A stretch of 64,000 nucleotides of DNA from an uncultured Flavobacteriales bacterium (GCA_946480085.1 CAMLHZ010000003.1:248001-312000), one strand, 5' to 3'. Shown: positions 43,118-52,371, numbered from the stretch's first letter. The notes: generated from the sequence alone by a model not told the origin. Translations and numbers: made by a program.

Positions 43118-43150
43118 TCCCGTTGATGTTTACATTGACGGGATTTTTTG
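43118..43150 (+). terminator. hairpin terminator, identical to 34179-34211 in opposite orientation
   Basis: CCCGT...ACGGG stem followed by TTTTTTG, 71 bases after the orphan gene. All 33 bases match the copy at 34179-34211 as reverse complement, though flanking bases differ. Confidence 0.88.
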
Positions 43151-43225
43151 TTTCCATTTATCCAAACCCTCAAACCATTGTTTCAGCGGCTAATGATCCT
43201 TTTCATTTTCCGTTAAATTTGATCC

Positions 43226-43975
43226 ATGTTCAAAATCAGCATTTTAAAAATGGTATTCGGACTTCATGGTTCATTGATTGTCATCACATCACTCTTGCTT
43301 CTCATATGCTCATGCAATAATCCTTCAGGTGAAGAACGTCTTGTAGGCAAAAGATGGATTTTGACAAAAGTTTATTTGGGCAAAGACAGAGAGCAGAAAT
43401 GGGGTAGTTTGAACGATTGCAATCGAATCATTATAAATTTTAGCGCTGATAGCGTCTATAATGTTGAAAATAAATGTTCTGAGGATCGAGATTCTTATAT
43501 TCTTGGTTGCAGGCCTCCTGTAAGAAAAGTTTGGTTTTTGTCTGGAAATGAACTGAAAATGAATGGATTTCTCGATTTTCAATTGATCAAATTGGATGAT
43601 GATGAATTGGTAATGAAGTCTCACGAGCCTGGAAGGAGATTTATATACTACTTCACAAGTAAGATGGTAACAGAACTAAAAAGTGTTTGGAAACAATCAT
43701 ACCGCATCTCTTTTAAGGATAATTCCAAACATGTTGATAGGAATTGCTTTTTCACTTTGGATCCAGGGAGATTTAGCTATTATAGAAATGGCAAATTGGT
43801 TTATCGAGATGGAATGAATGGAGAAGAGGATCATGCATCAAAGAGTTACAGTTTCGAATCCCGTTCAGGAGACAGATTGATTTTTATTCATCCCGATACC
43901 GCAAAATTGTTAAGGTACAATGGTGATGGTGATACAGAAGTTTTTGTCAGAAAAAAGAGAACAATTAAATTGTAA
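43226..43975 (+). CDS. predicted lipoprotein of unknown function
   Basis: This 249-residue protein starts with a lipoprotein signal (LLLLICSCNN, Cys near residue 30). I chose the ATG at 43226 because it adds the lysines expected before the hydrophobic core; a later ATG at 43250 is possible. The rest has two beta-rich halves with lipocalin-like openings: LVGKRWILTKVYLGKD and then ELKSVWKQSYRISFKDN. They may be a duplicated domain related to lipocalin-like stress proteins. It is not clearly linked to either neighbour. Function unknown. Confidence 0.72.
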   Translation: MFKISILKMVFGLHGSLIVITSLLLLICSCNNPSGEERLVGKRWILTKVYLGKDREQKWGSLNDCNRIIINFSADSVYNVENKCSEDRDSYILGCRPPVRKVWFLSGNELKMNGFLDFQLIKLDDDELVMKSHEPGRRFIYYFTSKMVTELKSVWKQSYRISFKDNSKHVDRNCFFTLDPGRFSYYRNGKLVYRDGMNGEEDHASKSYSFESRSGDRLIFIHPDTAKLLRYNGDGDTEVFVRKKRTIKL

Positions 43976-44040
43976 AAGAGTATTACCAATTCCTAACCAT
44001 TTCATTCGTAATTTGGTACTTGTAATTAGTAACTCCTCCA

Positions 44041-44736
44041 ATGAATTGCATAATAGTTGACGATGATGAATTAGACCGCCTGATGGTACAATCTTGCCTG
44101 AGGAATTATCCTGAGATCAAGGTGCTGGAGGTGTTTGCTTCGCCTTTGGATGCACTCGCTTTTCTGGAACATCATCCGGTTGACATTCTTTTTCTCGATA
44201 TCGATATGCCCGAGATGAGTGGGATTGAGTTGCGGAAACAACTTCCTAAGAATGCTATTTGTGTTTTCATTACTTCTTATCCCGAACATGCAGTGGAAAG
44301 TTTTGAAGTGGATGCACTCGATTTTTTGGTGAAGCCGTTGAAAGCGGATCGTTTTAAACAGACAATTCAGCGCATTCATGATTACATGGAAGTGCGTGAG
44401 AAAGTATCGCTTTTTGAAGCTAATTTGGGTGGTGATACGATTGTAGTGAAAGAAGGTCATGCGCAAATTAAAATCAAATTGCATTCCATTCTTTACCTTC
44501 AGGCCATGAAGGATTACACGCTGATATTCACAACTGAGAAAAGACATTGTGTGCTGATTTCTCTGGGAAATCTTCTCAAGGAAAACGAATTTCAGTCGTT
44601 CGCCCGTGTGCACCGAAGTTTTGCTGTGAATCAAACCTACATTGAAAAGGTTTCTTCCAATGAAGTATTCCTGAAAAATGATCAGGCGGTTCCGCTTGGA
44701 AGAGGTTATAAAGAAACGTTGAATCTGCTTTCCTGA
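44041..44736 (+). CDS. LytTR-family response regulator
   Basis: This 231-residue protein has a receiver (D7/D8/D9 pocket, phosphoacceptor D53 in ILFLDIDMPEMSG, conserved K in FLVKPLKA) and a LytTR DNA-binding domain (about 125-231; ILYLQAMKDYTLIFTTEK, FARVHRSFAVNQTYIEKV). Its stop overlaps the start of the TPR kinase by one base, so the pair is co-translated. The gap before it contains an ATTCGTAATT-type repeat like those flanking the four-helix-bundle cassette. Targets unknown. Confidence 0.92.
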   Translation: MNCIIVDDDELDRLMVQSCLRNYPEIKVLEVFASPLDALAFLEHHPVDILFLDIDMPEMSGIELRKQLPKNAICVFITSYPEHAVESFEVDALDFLVKPLKADRFKQTIQRIHDYMEVREKVSLFEANLGGDTIVVKEGHAQIKIKLHSILYLQAMKDYTLIFTTEKRHCVLISLGNLLKENEFQSFARVHRSFAVNQTYIEKVSSNEVFLKNDQAVPLGRGYKETLNLLS

Positions 44737-46826
44737 TGCGATTGCTGACCTTCATATGTTGTTGTGTGTTCGCAACTGCTTTCGGACAAAAAGCACCTGA
44801 TTTGAAGAAACTCAAGACGAATAAGGAGCGGATCCGATCTTGGGTAGAATATTGTGATGAACTTATTGTCAACGAAAGCTATGTAAAGCTGCGGGTAGCC
44901 GGTAAAAGGGGGTTGAACCTGACAAGCAAAACCGATTATGAGTATTTGTCGTTGTTCAATTTCTATATTGGCGTAACCTTTAATTATGGTGTTGAAAGCG
45001 ATTCAGCAACGTATTACTTAGAGAAAAGCGAGTTATTTGGACGTAAGGCGAAGAATCCAAAAAGAATACTGGAAGCACTTAAACAATTGCAGTATGTGTA
45101 TGCTAATTACGGTGAAACTGAAAAACAAACTCGCACAATAAAAGCTTTTCAGCATGTAATTGATACTACTCGAAACCTAAAAGAGAAGTCAGAAATCTAT
45201 TCAATTGTTGGTGACTACTACATTGGGGTTGGACAGTATGAGAGTGGGTTGTCTTATAAGCTCAGAGGAATAAAATCTCTTCAGAAACTGCTGCCTAAAG
45301 CGAATGCTACAGATTCTACCAATTTTGGTGTGCAATTGATCATTGTAAGTGAATTGTATGTTGCTTTAAAAAAATATGATCTGGCACTTGAGTATTTAAA
45401 GGAAAGTGAAGTCTATGTTCGCGATTACAAGTTGGCAACTGCTCACATCCATAAAGATCGAGTGGAATGTTATTCTTTTAAGAATGAACCAAAAAATGCC
45501 AGGAAAGCATATGGTGATTTGCTTTTACTCGCGAAAAAAGAAGCTGATATCGGTTGTTGGGGAATATTGATAGAAAGTGATTTGATTTTGGCAAAGTATT
45601 ATACGGATCGGAATGATTTCAAAACAGCACTTTCCTACACTAATCATGCACGTGATTTGGCTCCAAAGTATGCTGACGATTTTCTGAAAGCTCAACTTGC
45701 TGTATCAACGGGAATGATACACCTGAAGCAAAAAGACTATGCAAGTGCATTGAAATATTTCAAAGCAGCCGAACCAACTACTTCTGAAGATGATCCAGAG
45801 TTAAATTCTGAATTGAAAGGTGCTTTAGCGAAAACATATGCAGGTTTGGGACAATGGAAGGAAGCTTTTCGTTATCAAAAAGAATTCGATGACATTCGAG
45901 AAAAGCTAACTGAGGAAAAATCGAAAAAGAACGTAGCTGAAATGGAGGCGCGTTATCAAAACGAAAAAAAGCAAAGTGAAATCAATCAGCTTTCCTCCAA
46001 AAATACCATCAGCCAGTTAAAGATTGACGAAGCCAATCAACAATTGATGTATTCACTTCTGGTGATTGCCGCTGTTCTGGTCATTGGATTTCTCTTTTAT
46101 ATTCAAAGTAGAAACAGAAAGCGGCACAATGCCCAATTGGAGCTTTTGAACGAAGAGTTGAAACGGGTAAGCGCCAACAAAACACGTTTTTTCAGTATTA
46201 TCAACCACGATTTGCGAAGTCCGGTAGCTAACTTGATTCATTTCTTACAATTGCAAAAGGAAAGCCCAGATTTATTGGATGAAGCAACGAAAGCACGACT
46301 AGAGCACCGAACAATGGAAAGTGCAGAAAATCTCTTACGTTCGATGGAGGACATGTTGTTGTGGAGTAAAGGTCAAATGCAGCAGTTCAAGCCTTCAATG
46401 GTGGAGTTGAATATAGGTGACGTTTTTCAGGAATTGCAACAGTATTTCGCAACCAACGATAAAGTGAAGATCATTACTGAAACCGACAGCAAGGTTATAC
46501 TCATTACCGATCTGAATTACCTGCTCACCATTATGCGAAATCTGACGGCAAATGCAATTAAGGCGTTGGAAAAAGTGGAGAACCCTACAATTACGTGGTC
46601 TGTTTTTCAAGAAGCAAACACAACCAGACTCATCATAACTGACAATGGACCTGGCGCCACGAAAAGTCAGTTCAAGGCCTTGTATGACGCTTCGGAGGTG
46701 GTTGGAATCAAAACCGGTTTGGGCTTGCATCTGATTCGCGATCTGGCTCAGGCAATCAACTGTAAAGTAGAAGTGGATACCGAGCAGGAATTGGGAACAA
46801 GAATCATCCTCACGTTCTCGGCTTAA
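44736..46826 (+). CDS. TPR sensor histidine kinase
   Basis: This 696-residue protein has a short signal peptide (ending AFGQ) and TPR-like helical repeats in the periplasm (about 60-390; YALDLALEYLKESEVYV-type units). A coiled coil, one membrane helix near 430-450 and the kinase core follow. Phosphoacceptor H491 lies in FSIINHDLRSPVANLIHFLQL, the N box RNLTANAIKALE is near 600, then ITDNGPGA and GLGLHLIRDLA. The start overlaps the stop of its response regulator by one base. It is unlike the HisKA_2 kinase at 35485 in its H box (HDLRSP), so the two belong to different kinase classes despite similar sensors. Confidence 0.92.
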   Translation: MRLLTFICCCVFATAFGQKAPDLKKLKTNKERIRSWVEYCDELIVNESYVKLRVAGKRGLNLTSKTDYEYLSLFNFYIGVTFNYGVESDSATYYLEKSELFGRKAKNPKRILEALKQLQYVYANYGETEKQTRTIKAFQHVIDTTRNLKEKSEIYSIVGDYYIGVGQYESGLSYKLRGIKSLQKLLPKANATDSTNFGVQLIIVSELYVALKKYDLALEYLKESEVYVRDYKLATAHIHKDRVECYSFKNEPKNARKAYGDLLLLAKKEADIGCWGILIESDLILAKYYTDRNDFKTALSYTNHARDLAPKYADDFLKAQLAVSTGMIHLKQKDYASALKYFKAAEPTTSEDDPELNSELKGALAKTYAGLGQWKEAFRYQKEFDDIREKLTEEKSKKNVAEMEARYQNEKKQSEINQLSSKNTISQLKIDEANQQLMYSLLVIAAVLVIGFLFYIQSRNRKRHNAQLELLNEELKRVSANKTRFFSIINHDLRSPVANLIHFLQLQKESPDLLDEATKARLEHRTMESAENLLRSMEDMLLWSKGQMQQFKPSMVELNIGDVFQELQQYFATNDKVKIITETDSKVILITDLNYLLTIMRNLTANAIKALEKVENPTITWSVFQEANTTRLIITDNGPGATKSQFKALYDASEVVGIKTGLGLHLIRDLAQAINCKVEVDTEQELGTRIILTFSA

Positions 46827-46894
46827 ACTCTATACAATCGCAATACGTCATTGCATTTCGTTCAGGATCAATCGATTTTACGGGGAGTTCTAGG

Positions 46895-46960
46895 AATAGA
46901 TGAGTTGTCAGACTGAGTGTCCGCTGCGGCGGATGTATCGAAGGCTGCAACTCATCTATT
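46895..46960. repeat. 66-bp hairpin enclosing a palindromic repeat
   Basis: A perfect 13-bp stem AATAGATGAGTTG/CAACTCATCTATT encloses a shorter TCCGC/GCGGA palindrome with GACTGAGTG and TATCGAAGG flanks, a variant of the short repeats elsewhere in the window. It sits between the kinase and the T9SS cargo genes. Confidence 0.7.
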
Positions 46961-47034
46961 TAATCTGTCGTTTGTCGATTAGCCCTCTTTTTAGTGGCTG
47001 AACTAGCAGACATTTGCTCATAAATCTCAATATT

Positions 47035-48369
47035 ATGAAAGCAAAAATTTACGTTTCACTAGTCTTCGTCTGCCTTTGTCTCTGCCAATCCGTTTCGTAT
47101 TCGCAGTGTATAAACGCAGGTAATGGATTATTTCCGGAGAACACGTTTTACAATACAAATTTCACAGGAGTACCAGAGGTAATCAGTGAATATTGTTATG
47201 CAGGCGAATTTTCAACCGTTCATGTGGATCAGGGAAGTACTTATGTGTTCTCGAGCAGTATTGGTACGGATTATTTGACAATCTATGATCCGGATGTTCA
47301 GGATGTTGTACTTGTTTCCGGAACTTCTCCGGTGAGTTACCAGGCTACATTCACAGGTGTTGTTTTGTTCTTTACGCATGTAAGTTCAAATTGTGAGGAA
47401 GAACAGGAAAACAGGGAACGAATTGTTAGTTGTACGGCACCTGAACCTTGTTTGAATGCAGCTTACGGACAATATCCAGCTACAACTTTTAGCTCGTCAA
47501 TATGTGATGGTGTAACAGAAGAGGTGATTGATTATGATTGTATTCCAAATGAATATTCGAAGGTGAATTTATTGGCGGGTAATACGTACCATTTCTCTAG
47601 TTCAGAGACGGATGATTACATAACGATCAGTAATGAAAATGGAACAACTGCCTTGCTAGCTGGTTTTTCTCCTCTTGAATATGTTGTTGCAACAGATCAG
47701 GTTGTCCGTTTTTATCTACACACTGATGTAAATTGTGGCGCAAGTTCAATACCGAGAAGTAGAATCGTTAAGTGCGGTCCAACTTTTTGTCATGGTCTTT
47801 ATCAGTGGCCACAAGAAACGTACAGTATGACGGCGTGCAATGGAACGGTAGAAAATATTGTTAATGACGCATTTGCTGGTGAATATGCTTTAGTAAACAT
47901 GGAAATGAATAAAACATATGTTTTGAGCAGCTCCGTTCTTACCGATTACATTACAGTTGCATCTGAAGACGATGCCATCTTGTATACACGTGGCACAACC
48001 CCAATTACATTTAGTCCTCCAACAAGTGGAGTGTACCGATTTCTAATAAGTACGGATGCTGATTGCGGAATCGAAGAAGTGAATCGAGATAGAAATATTT
48101 CTTGTTCTCCCGGTGGAGTTGGGATAGAAGAACAAAATGAGTTCGGGCTTTCCATTTATCCAAATCCGGCTACAACATTTGTAACTGTTTCGGCAAAAGA
48201 AAAGATGGATGAAATTCAAATTGTTTCTGTTGACGGAAAAATACTTTCAACAGTTCTGCCGGACAGTATCAATACCACATTGTCACTTGAGCATCTTCAA
48301 GCGGGAACCTACTTTGTTCGCGTTTCCATTGATGGAGCAGTAATGATCGAAGAAGTAATCGTTGAATAA
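47035..48369 (+). CDS. secreted T9SS cargo protein with three beta repeats
   Basis: This 444-residue protein uses the ATG at 47035, which gives a signal peptide (MKAKIYVSLVFVCLCLCQSVSYSQ in two parts). Three repeats of about 110 residues follow, each with A-G-E-Y/F-S and a YxFSSSxxTDYITI core (TYVFSSSIGTDYLTIYD, TYHFSSSETDDYITISN, TYVLSSSVLTDYITVAS) and paired Cys. The last ~75 residues are a type A T9SS sorting domain (SIYPNPATTFVTVSAKEK ... AGTYFVRVSIDG). Location: outer surface or medium. The sorting domain is almost identical to that of the next gene. Binding target unknown. Confidence 0.88.
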   Translation: MKAKIYVSLVFVCLCLCQSVSYSQCINAGNGLFPENTFYNTNFTGVPEVISEYCYAGEFSTVHVDQGSTYVFSSSIGTDYLTIYDPDVQDVVLVSGTSPVSYQATFTGVVLFFTHVSSNCEEEQENRERIVSCTAPEPCLNAAYGQYPATTFSSSICDGVTEEVIDYDCIPNEYSKVNLLAGNTYHFSSSETDDYITISNENGTTALLAGFSPLEYVVATDQVVRFYLHTDVNCGASSIPRSRIVKCGPTFCHGLYQWPQETYSMTACNGTVENIVNDAFAGEYALVNMEMNKTYVLSSSVLTDYITVASEDDAILYTRGTTPITFSPPTSGVYRFLISTDADCGIEEVNRDRNISCSPGGVGIEEQNEFGLSIYPNPATTFVTVSAKEKMDEIQIVSVDGKILSTVLPDSINTTLSLEHLQAGTYFVRVSIDGAVMIEEVIVE

Positions 48370-48397
48370 TTAGCGAATGATTATAAACAATTGTATT

Positions 48398-49258
48398 ATG
48401 AAATCACTTTTTCTCTTCGTTGGAATGCTGTTTTCGCTGACGTATGTTTCAGCTCAAACAATGCCTATTGTAAATGCAGATTTTGAAGCGACAATGACGT
48501 CCAATTCAAACTATGTGAACACCTATGAAATGCCAGGTTGGCTTGGATTCAATTCTGCTCCTGAAACAACAACGCCCTATGAAGGAACGCAAGCGGTTAA
48601 AATTGAAGTTACCGTTGATCCATTTTTGAATTCCTGGTTATCCAATGGCAGCGACACTGTTCCTGGTTACATTATTCAAGCTGTTGACGGTCCGTTTGTA
48701 GAAGACACTTACTTTACCCGTGTTTCATTTGCGTACAAATTCACTCAAATGGAAACCGATACGGCTTTTATCCAATTCGGAATAATTGATGACAATCAGA
48801 ACTTTTTATATATCAATTATCTCTTGCTTTCAAGTACGGTAGATTGGACATTTGTTAGCATGGATTTATTATTTGCCATGGATGGAGTTGCCGATAAATT
48901 CGTTTTTTATGCTTCACCTGCGATACAGGATTATGGTACAGTTACAAATCATACGATAACACCAGGAACAACCTTATGGATTGATGACGTACAGGTAAGT
49001 AATTATGCTGGAATAGAAGAAGACAATTCAAAACCAGTTTCCATTTATCCAAATCCGACTTCAACATTTGTAACTGTTTCAGCAAAAGAGAAAATGGATG
49101 AAGTTCAAATTGTTTCTGTTGACGGAAAAGTACTTTCAACTGTTCAGCCGGACAGTATCAATACCACATTATCGCTTGAGCATCTCCAAGCGGGAACCTA
49201 CTTTGTTCGCGTTTCCATTGATGGAACAACATTAACCAGTGAAGTGATTAAACAATAA
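48398..49258 (+). CDS. secreted T9SS cargo protein
   Basis: This 286-residue protein uses the ATG at 48398, which gives a signal peptide ending SAQ. The ~180-residue body is a beta-sandwich-like domain (VNADFEATMTSNSNYVNTYEMPGW ... LWIDDVQVSNYAG) resembling carbohydrate-binding or PEP-CTERM-style jelly rolls; the closing WIDDV is typical. It ends with a T9SS sorting domain nearly identical in DNA to the preceding gene's (48151 on versus 49039 on). It lies 28 bp downstream and is likely co-transcribed. A terminator follows at 49298. Ligand unknown. Confidence 0.85.
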   Translation: MKSLFLFVGMLFSLTYVSAQTMPIVNADFEATMTSNSNYVNTYEMPGWLGFNSAPETTTPYEGTQAVKIEVTVDPFLNSWLSNGSDTVPGYIIQAVDGPFVEDTYFTRVSFAYKFTQMETDTAFIQFGIIDDNQNFLYINYLLLSSTVDWTFVSMDLLFAMDGVADKFVFYASPAIQDYGTVTNHTITPGTTLWIDDVQVSNYAGIEEDNSKPVSIYPNPTSTFVTVSAKEKMDEVQIVSVDGKVLSTVQPDSINTTLSLEHLQAGTYFVRVSIDGTTLTSEVIKQ

Positions 49259-49297
49259 TCCCGCGAGTAAAGTCCAGTTAAATCTGGAATAAAGCAA

Positions 49298-49337
49298 AGG
49301 CTGTTTGTTCCCGTTTCGGGATTGAACAGCTTTTTTT
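49298..49337 (+). terminator. intrinsic terminator of the T9SS cargo genes
   Basis: GCTGTT...TCCCG paired with CGGGA...GAACAGC, a long interrupted stem with a 3-base loop, followed by a run of seven T. Confidence 0.9.
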
Positions 49338-49369
49338 AGTTAAAGCTGATTGAAACGAGAAGTGGTACG

Positions 49370-49387
49370 GACGCGATGCATCGCGTC
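49370..49387. repeat. 18-bp perfect palindrome GACGCGATGCATCGCGTC
   Basis: Self-complementary over all 18 bases, GC-rich in an AT-rich gap. It is a common style of intergenic repeat in Bacteroidota. Confidence 0.75.
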
Positions 49388-49630
49388 TCGACATAGTTAT
49401 TTCTGAACAACGTAAATAGTCTACGATCTGCTCTAATACCTTTGCTTTTACAAATGAAAAACACAACCAATTCGGAGCTGCTTAAACCTTGTTAATAGAT
49501 GGGACTATTGTTCAACACACAACGACTGTGCATTTTTTTTCTCAAAATGTTAAAATTCAGAAAGTCCTTGTTTAACATTTTTTTAGACTTTACTTTTACG
49601 CTCTCAACACCAAGCACTAAATTAGTTTTA

Positions 49631-51634
49631 ATGGAGACCAGCCACTTAAAATTAGAGCCATTATTTATTCTGAATGTTCGATTAATACTAGTCGTTTCTT
49701 TCCTGTGCTTTGGTGTTTTGTCTTGGTCTCAAACTCCGTTCATCTCTTTTGGTACTACTGTTCTGGGTATTGGAACTACTAGCGGTGTTCAGCCCAATTA
49801 CCGTTCAGGAGAAGGATCCAACTTCATTTACTCAACCATTCAACAAGATGTTTCTGTCAAGGGGATTCCTTTTCAGTTGGTTGGTCGTTGGTCTAACGAA
49901 CCATACATTTCGGGTCGAGCAAGTTATTTCCGTTTTTCCTATTTGGGTAAACAGTTTCAAAAGCAACAAATAGATTCTTTGGCATTCAAACTAAAAGAAT
50001 TGGACTTGCAGAAAAAAGCTAAACTGGAGGAACTGTATGCTCTGGAGGGTAAATTAGGCTACATGAATTACATCCTGCTCGAGCAACCGGAATTGGATAC
50101 GCTTACAAAACCAACATTTACCTTGCCCGATTCAGTCCTACTGAACTTGCCTTCAGGATCTATTCCAAATATGGACGGTTTATCACCGCTTCAACTATCC
50201 ATTGCAATGGCAAATGCTGCCATTCAAATGAAACAGATGGAGATTAAAGGCATTGATTCTTCTATGTTCAAATTAAACACAGAATATAAGGAAATGGATG
50301 CAGGAAAGTTCAAACACTTTTTTGATGGTATTTCCCGTTTCGACCTTGGTTTGTCATCTCTTCCTTCAGCGCATCTTTCAAATAATGCCATTCCAATTCA
50401 GGGAATACGTGTTCGTGGAAAGGTGAATGACTGGAGCTACAATGTTGCTGCCGGATTAACTGTTCCAAACCAGTTGTTTTCTAATCAGGCTTTAGATCAG
50501 GTGCTGAACAATACCGCTAATCTTTTCAACCTGTCTAATTTCTATCAGGTCAACACCACGCGTTTTGCAAGTGCAGCAACTTTGGAATATGGTGAAGTGG
50601 ATAAGAACTCGGTGTTCGTTGAAGAATTTTACACAGGTCCTGCATTCGAAGGTATTCATCCTGTTAAATCTTCCGGTACTTCGAATGCGGTGAATATTGG
50701 AGGAAATTACACTCCTAAGTTTGCATCGAATCTCACATTGTCCGGAACGCTTGGTTATTCTGTGAATTTTGGTGATTCAATTGAGACATCAGCCACGGAT
50801 CGTGTATCTACTTCTGCTGGATTGAAATACCGTTTCGTAAAAGCGCGAGGAGAATTTGCTGCCAAGTACAAGAACATTGGAGCTGCCTTCAATGGTTTCT
50901 CTCAAGGAATTTATATCAGCGGAGTAAAACATGTAGAATCTTCTTACCGTCAGGGAATTGGTGAAAGGCTTGTAGCGAAGATCAGCGGAATGCATGATGA
51001 GTTTGCGAACCAGGACAGTTTGGTTCGTGTTTCCACTATCGATCAGGGAACACTTGATCTTACGTTGAAACTGGGAAGCCGCTCGCTCATTTACAGTTCA
51101 GGGACCTTGCTTACAACCGATGTTACGGGCGCTGGAAATTACAGCTACTTGTTGCGTTCGGGTATTCGTTTGGACAAAGTTTTTGAAAACTGTATCTGGG
51201 AAAATCAATTGGAAGGATCTTACGCAAATATACTTGGAGTCGACTCCACACAAGAATTGCTTCAGTCGAGCCTGAAAACGGGAATCAGCACAAAACATTG
51301 GGGATATTTCATCAAAGGAACGTATCAGCAGTTTAAAGGTCTTTCACGTGTTTACGGAACGAACGTAATTATTCAACCGGAATTGAGTTACCGTTATGCG
51401 AAATCAACTTTGTCGGTAAACGGACAATACCTGCTTAGCGAACAATTTGGTGAAGACATTGGTTTTGCTTTGAACTGGACATTTAGCCCAAGTCCATTCT
51501 TTATGTGGAAGTTAACAGCACAGCGCTGGTTGGTTTCCGAAACAACTTTTTTCAACATTACGAATCCAAGCAGTACAAAACAGTTTTACCTGAATTTTCA
51601 AATGTTAATCACATTAAACCATAAACATAAATGA
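49631..51634 (+). CDS. outer-membrane beta-barrel protein, first gene of the RHS-like operon
   Basis: This 667-residue protein uses the ATG at 49631 (METSHLKL), chosen because a plausible signal peptide (ending SWSQ) follows. The 44 extra upstream codons look like leader. After about 90 residues of beta strands comes a helical, coiled-coil-like insert (about 95-215; KQIDSLAFKLKELDLQKKAKLEEL). Then come many amphipathic strands with Tyr/Phe girdles to the end, as in an outer-membrane barrel. It overlaps the next gene by 4 bp (ATGA). It may export, display or anchor the giant proteins encoded downstream. No named family is recognised. Confidence 0.7.
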   Translation: METSHLKLEPLFILNVRLILVVSFLCFGVLSWSQTPFISFGTTVLGIGTTSGVQPNYRSGEGSNFIYSTIQQDVSVKGIPFQLVGRWSNEPYISGRASYFRFSYLGKQFQKQQIDSLAFKLKELDLQKKAKLEELYALEGKLGYMNYILLEQPELDTLTKPTFTLPDSVLLNLPSGSIPNMDGLSPLQLSIAMANAAIQMKQMEIKGIDSSMFKLNTEYKEMDAGKFKHFFDGISRFDLGLSSLPSAHLSNNAIPIQGIRVRGKVNDWSYNVAAGLTVPNQLFSNQALDQVLNNTANLFNLSNFYQVNTTRFASAATLEYGEVDKNSVFVEEFYTGPAFEGIHPVKSSGTSNAVNIGGNYTPKFASNLTLSGTLGYSVNFGDSIETSATDRVSTSAGLKYRFVKARGEFAAKYKNIGAAFNGFSQGIYISGVKHVESSYRQGIGERLVAKISGMHDEFANQDSLVRVSTIDQGTLDLTLKLGSRSLIYSSGTLLTTDVTGAGNYSYLLRSGIRLDKVFENCIWENQLEGSYANILGVDSTQELLQSSLKTGISTKHWGYFIKGTYQQFKGLSRVYGTNVIIQPELSYRYAKSTLSVNGQYLLSEQFGEDIGFALNWTFSPSPFFMWKLTAQRWLVSETTFFNITNPSSTKQFYLNFQMLITLNHKHK

Positions 51635-52371
51635 ATAAATTAACCATCATCCTGAGTGTGTTAATGCTTTTCTCCGGAATTTCATTCGGACAGTATTCAA
51701 CAACCCCGATCATGTTATCCATTCCAATGGATGCGGATACGATTGAAGAAGACGAACCGCTTTTGGTTTGGCAAACTACCTTGAGTAACCTGGAAAACGA
51801 TCCGCGTTTGAATGTGCGTTTATCTGTTGTTCAGGTTGGAGAAGACCAAACACCTGCAGAAGCCATTTTGGAAAATGCACCGGTTTTTCAGCGTCAGAAT
51901 TTATTGTCCAATTCCATCAACTATTCAGAGATTGATCACGAGTTGGTAGAAGGGACTTGGTACGCATGGCAGGTGATCTTACTTTACAACGGTGTTCAGG
52001 TGCAGCAAAGTGAGGTTTGGAAGTTTATTAAGGCAACTCCACCTGAATTTCAGCCTGAATTTTCTATGATTAGACGTAAAGCAGACAATTCCTATGTGAG
52101 TTTGGTGGATGATAAACTGTATTTATGTACAAAAGAATCAGGCAAGTTTAATACAACTGCCGTCTTAAGTGGAAACGGGATTCAGAAAACAGAAGTTGCC
52201 TTGGTTGAAGTGGACTCTAAGGCCGCACCACTTTCGGAATCTTCAGAGACTTTGGATACACGATATTATTTGTTTGATACAGACGATTTGGATTTGAGTA
52301 AGGGTACTTACAGGCTTCAATGGAATGCTGCAGAGGGTGTTAGTTTCATTGTTTTTTTTGAAAAGAAGTGA
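51631..52371 (+). CDS. exported protein of unknown function, RHS-like operon gene 2
   Basis: This 246-residue protein has a signal peptide (ending SFGQ) and then a beta-rich domain of fibronectin-III flavour (EPLLVWQTTLSNLENDPRLNV, GTWYAWQVILLYNGVQVQQSEVW). A second beta-rich part follows to the end. It overlaps both neighbours by 4 bp (ATGA at the start, GTGA at the end), which shows tight co-translation. It is likely a periplasmic or surface accessory of the operon's barrel. I can assign no catalytic motif. Confidence 0.7.
   Translation: MNKLTIILSVLMLFSGISFGQYSTTPIMLSIPMDADTIEEDEPLLVWQTTLSNLENDPRLNVRLSVVQVGEDQTPAEAILENAPVFQRQNLLSNSINYSEIDHELVEGTWYAWQVILLYNGVQVQQSEVWKFIKATPPEFQPEFSMIRRKADNSYVSLVDDKLYLCTKESGKFNTTAVLSGNGIQKTEVALVEVDSKAAPLSESSETLDTRYYLFDTDDLDLSKGTYRLQWNAAEGVSFIVFFEKK

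Larger units (their letters stand above)
49259..49630. other. intergenic stretch before the RHS-like operon
   Basis: No convincing gene is seen. It holds a terminator (49298-49337), an 18-bp palindrome (49370-49387) and a TACCTTTG -7-like box (49437-49444) without a clear -33 partner. The reading frame is open from 49499, but I place the first operon start at 49631. Confidence 0.55.

Noticed and set aside
44071..44634. Open frame of 187 codons on the - strand
   Set aside because: It is antisense to an unmistakable LytTR response regulator and has no start signal or family pattern of its own.
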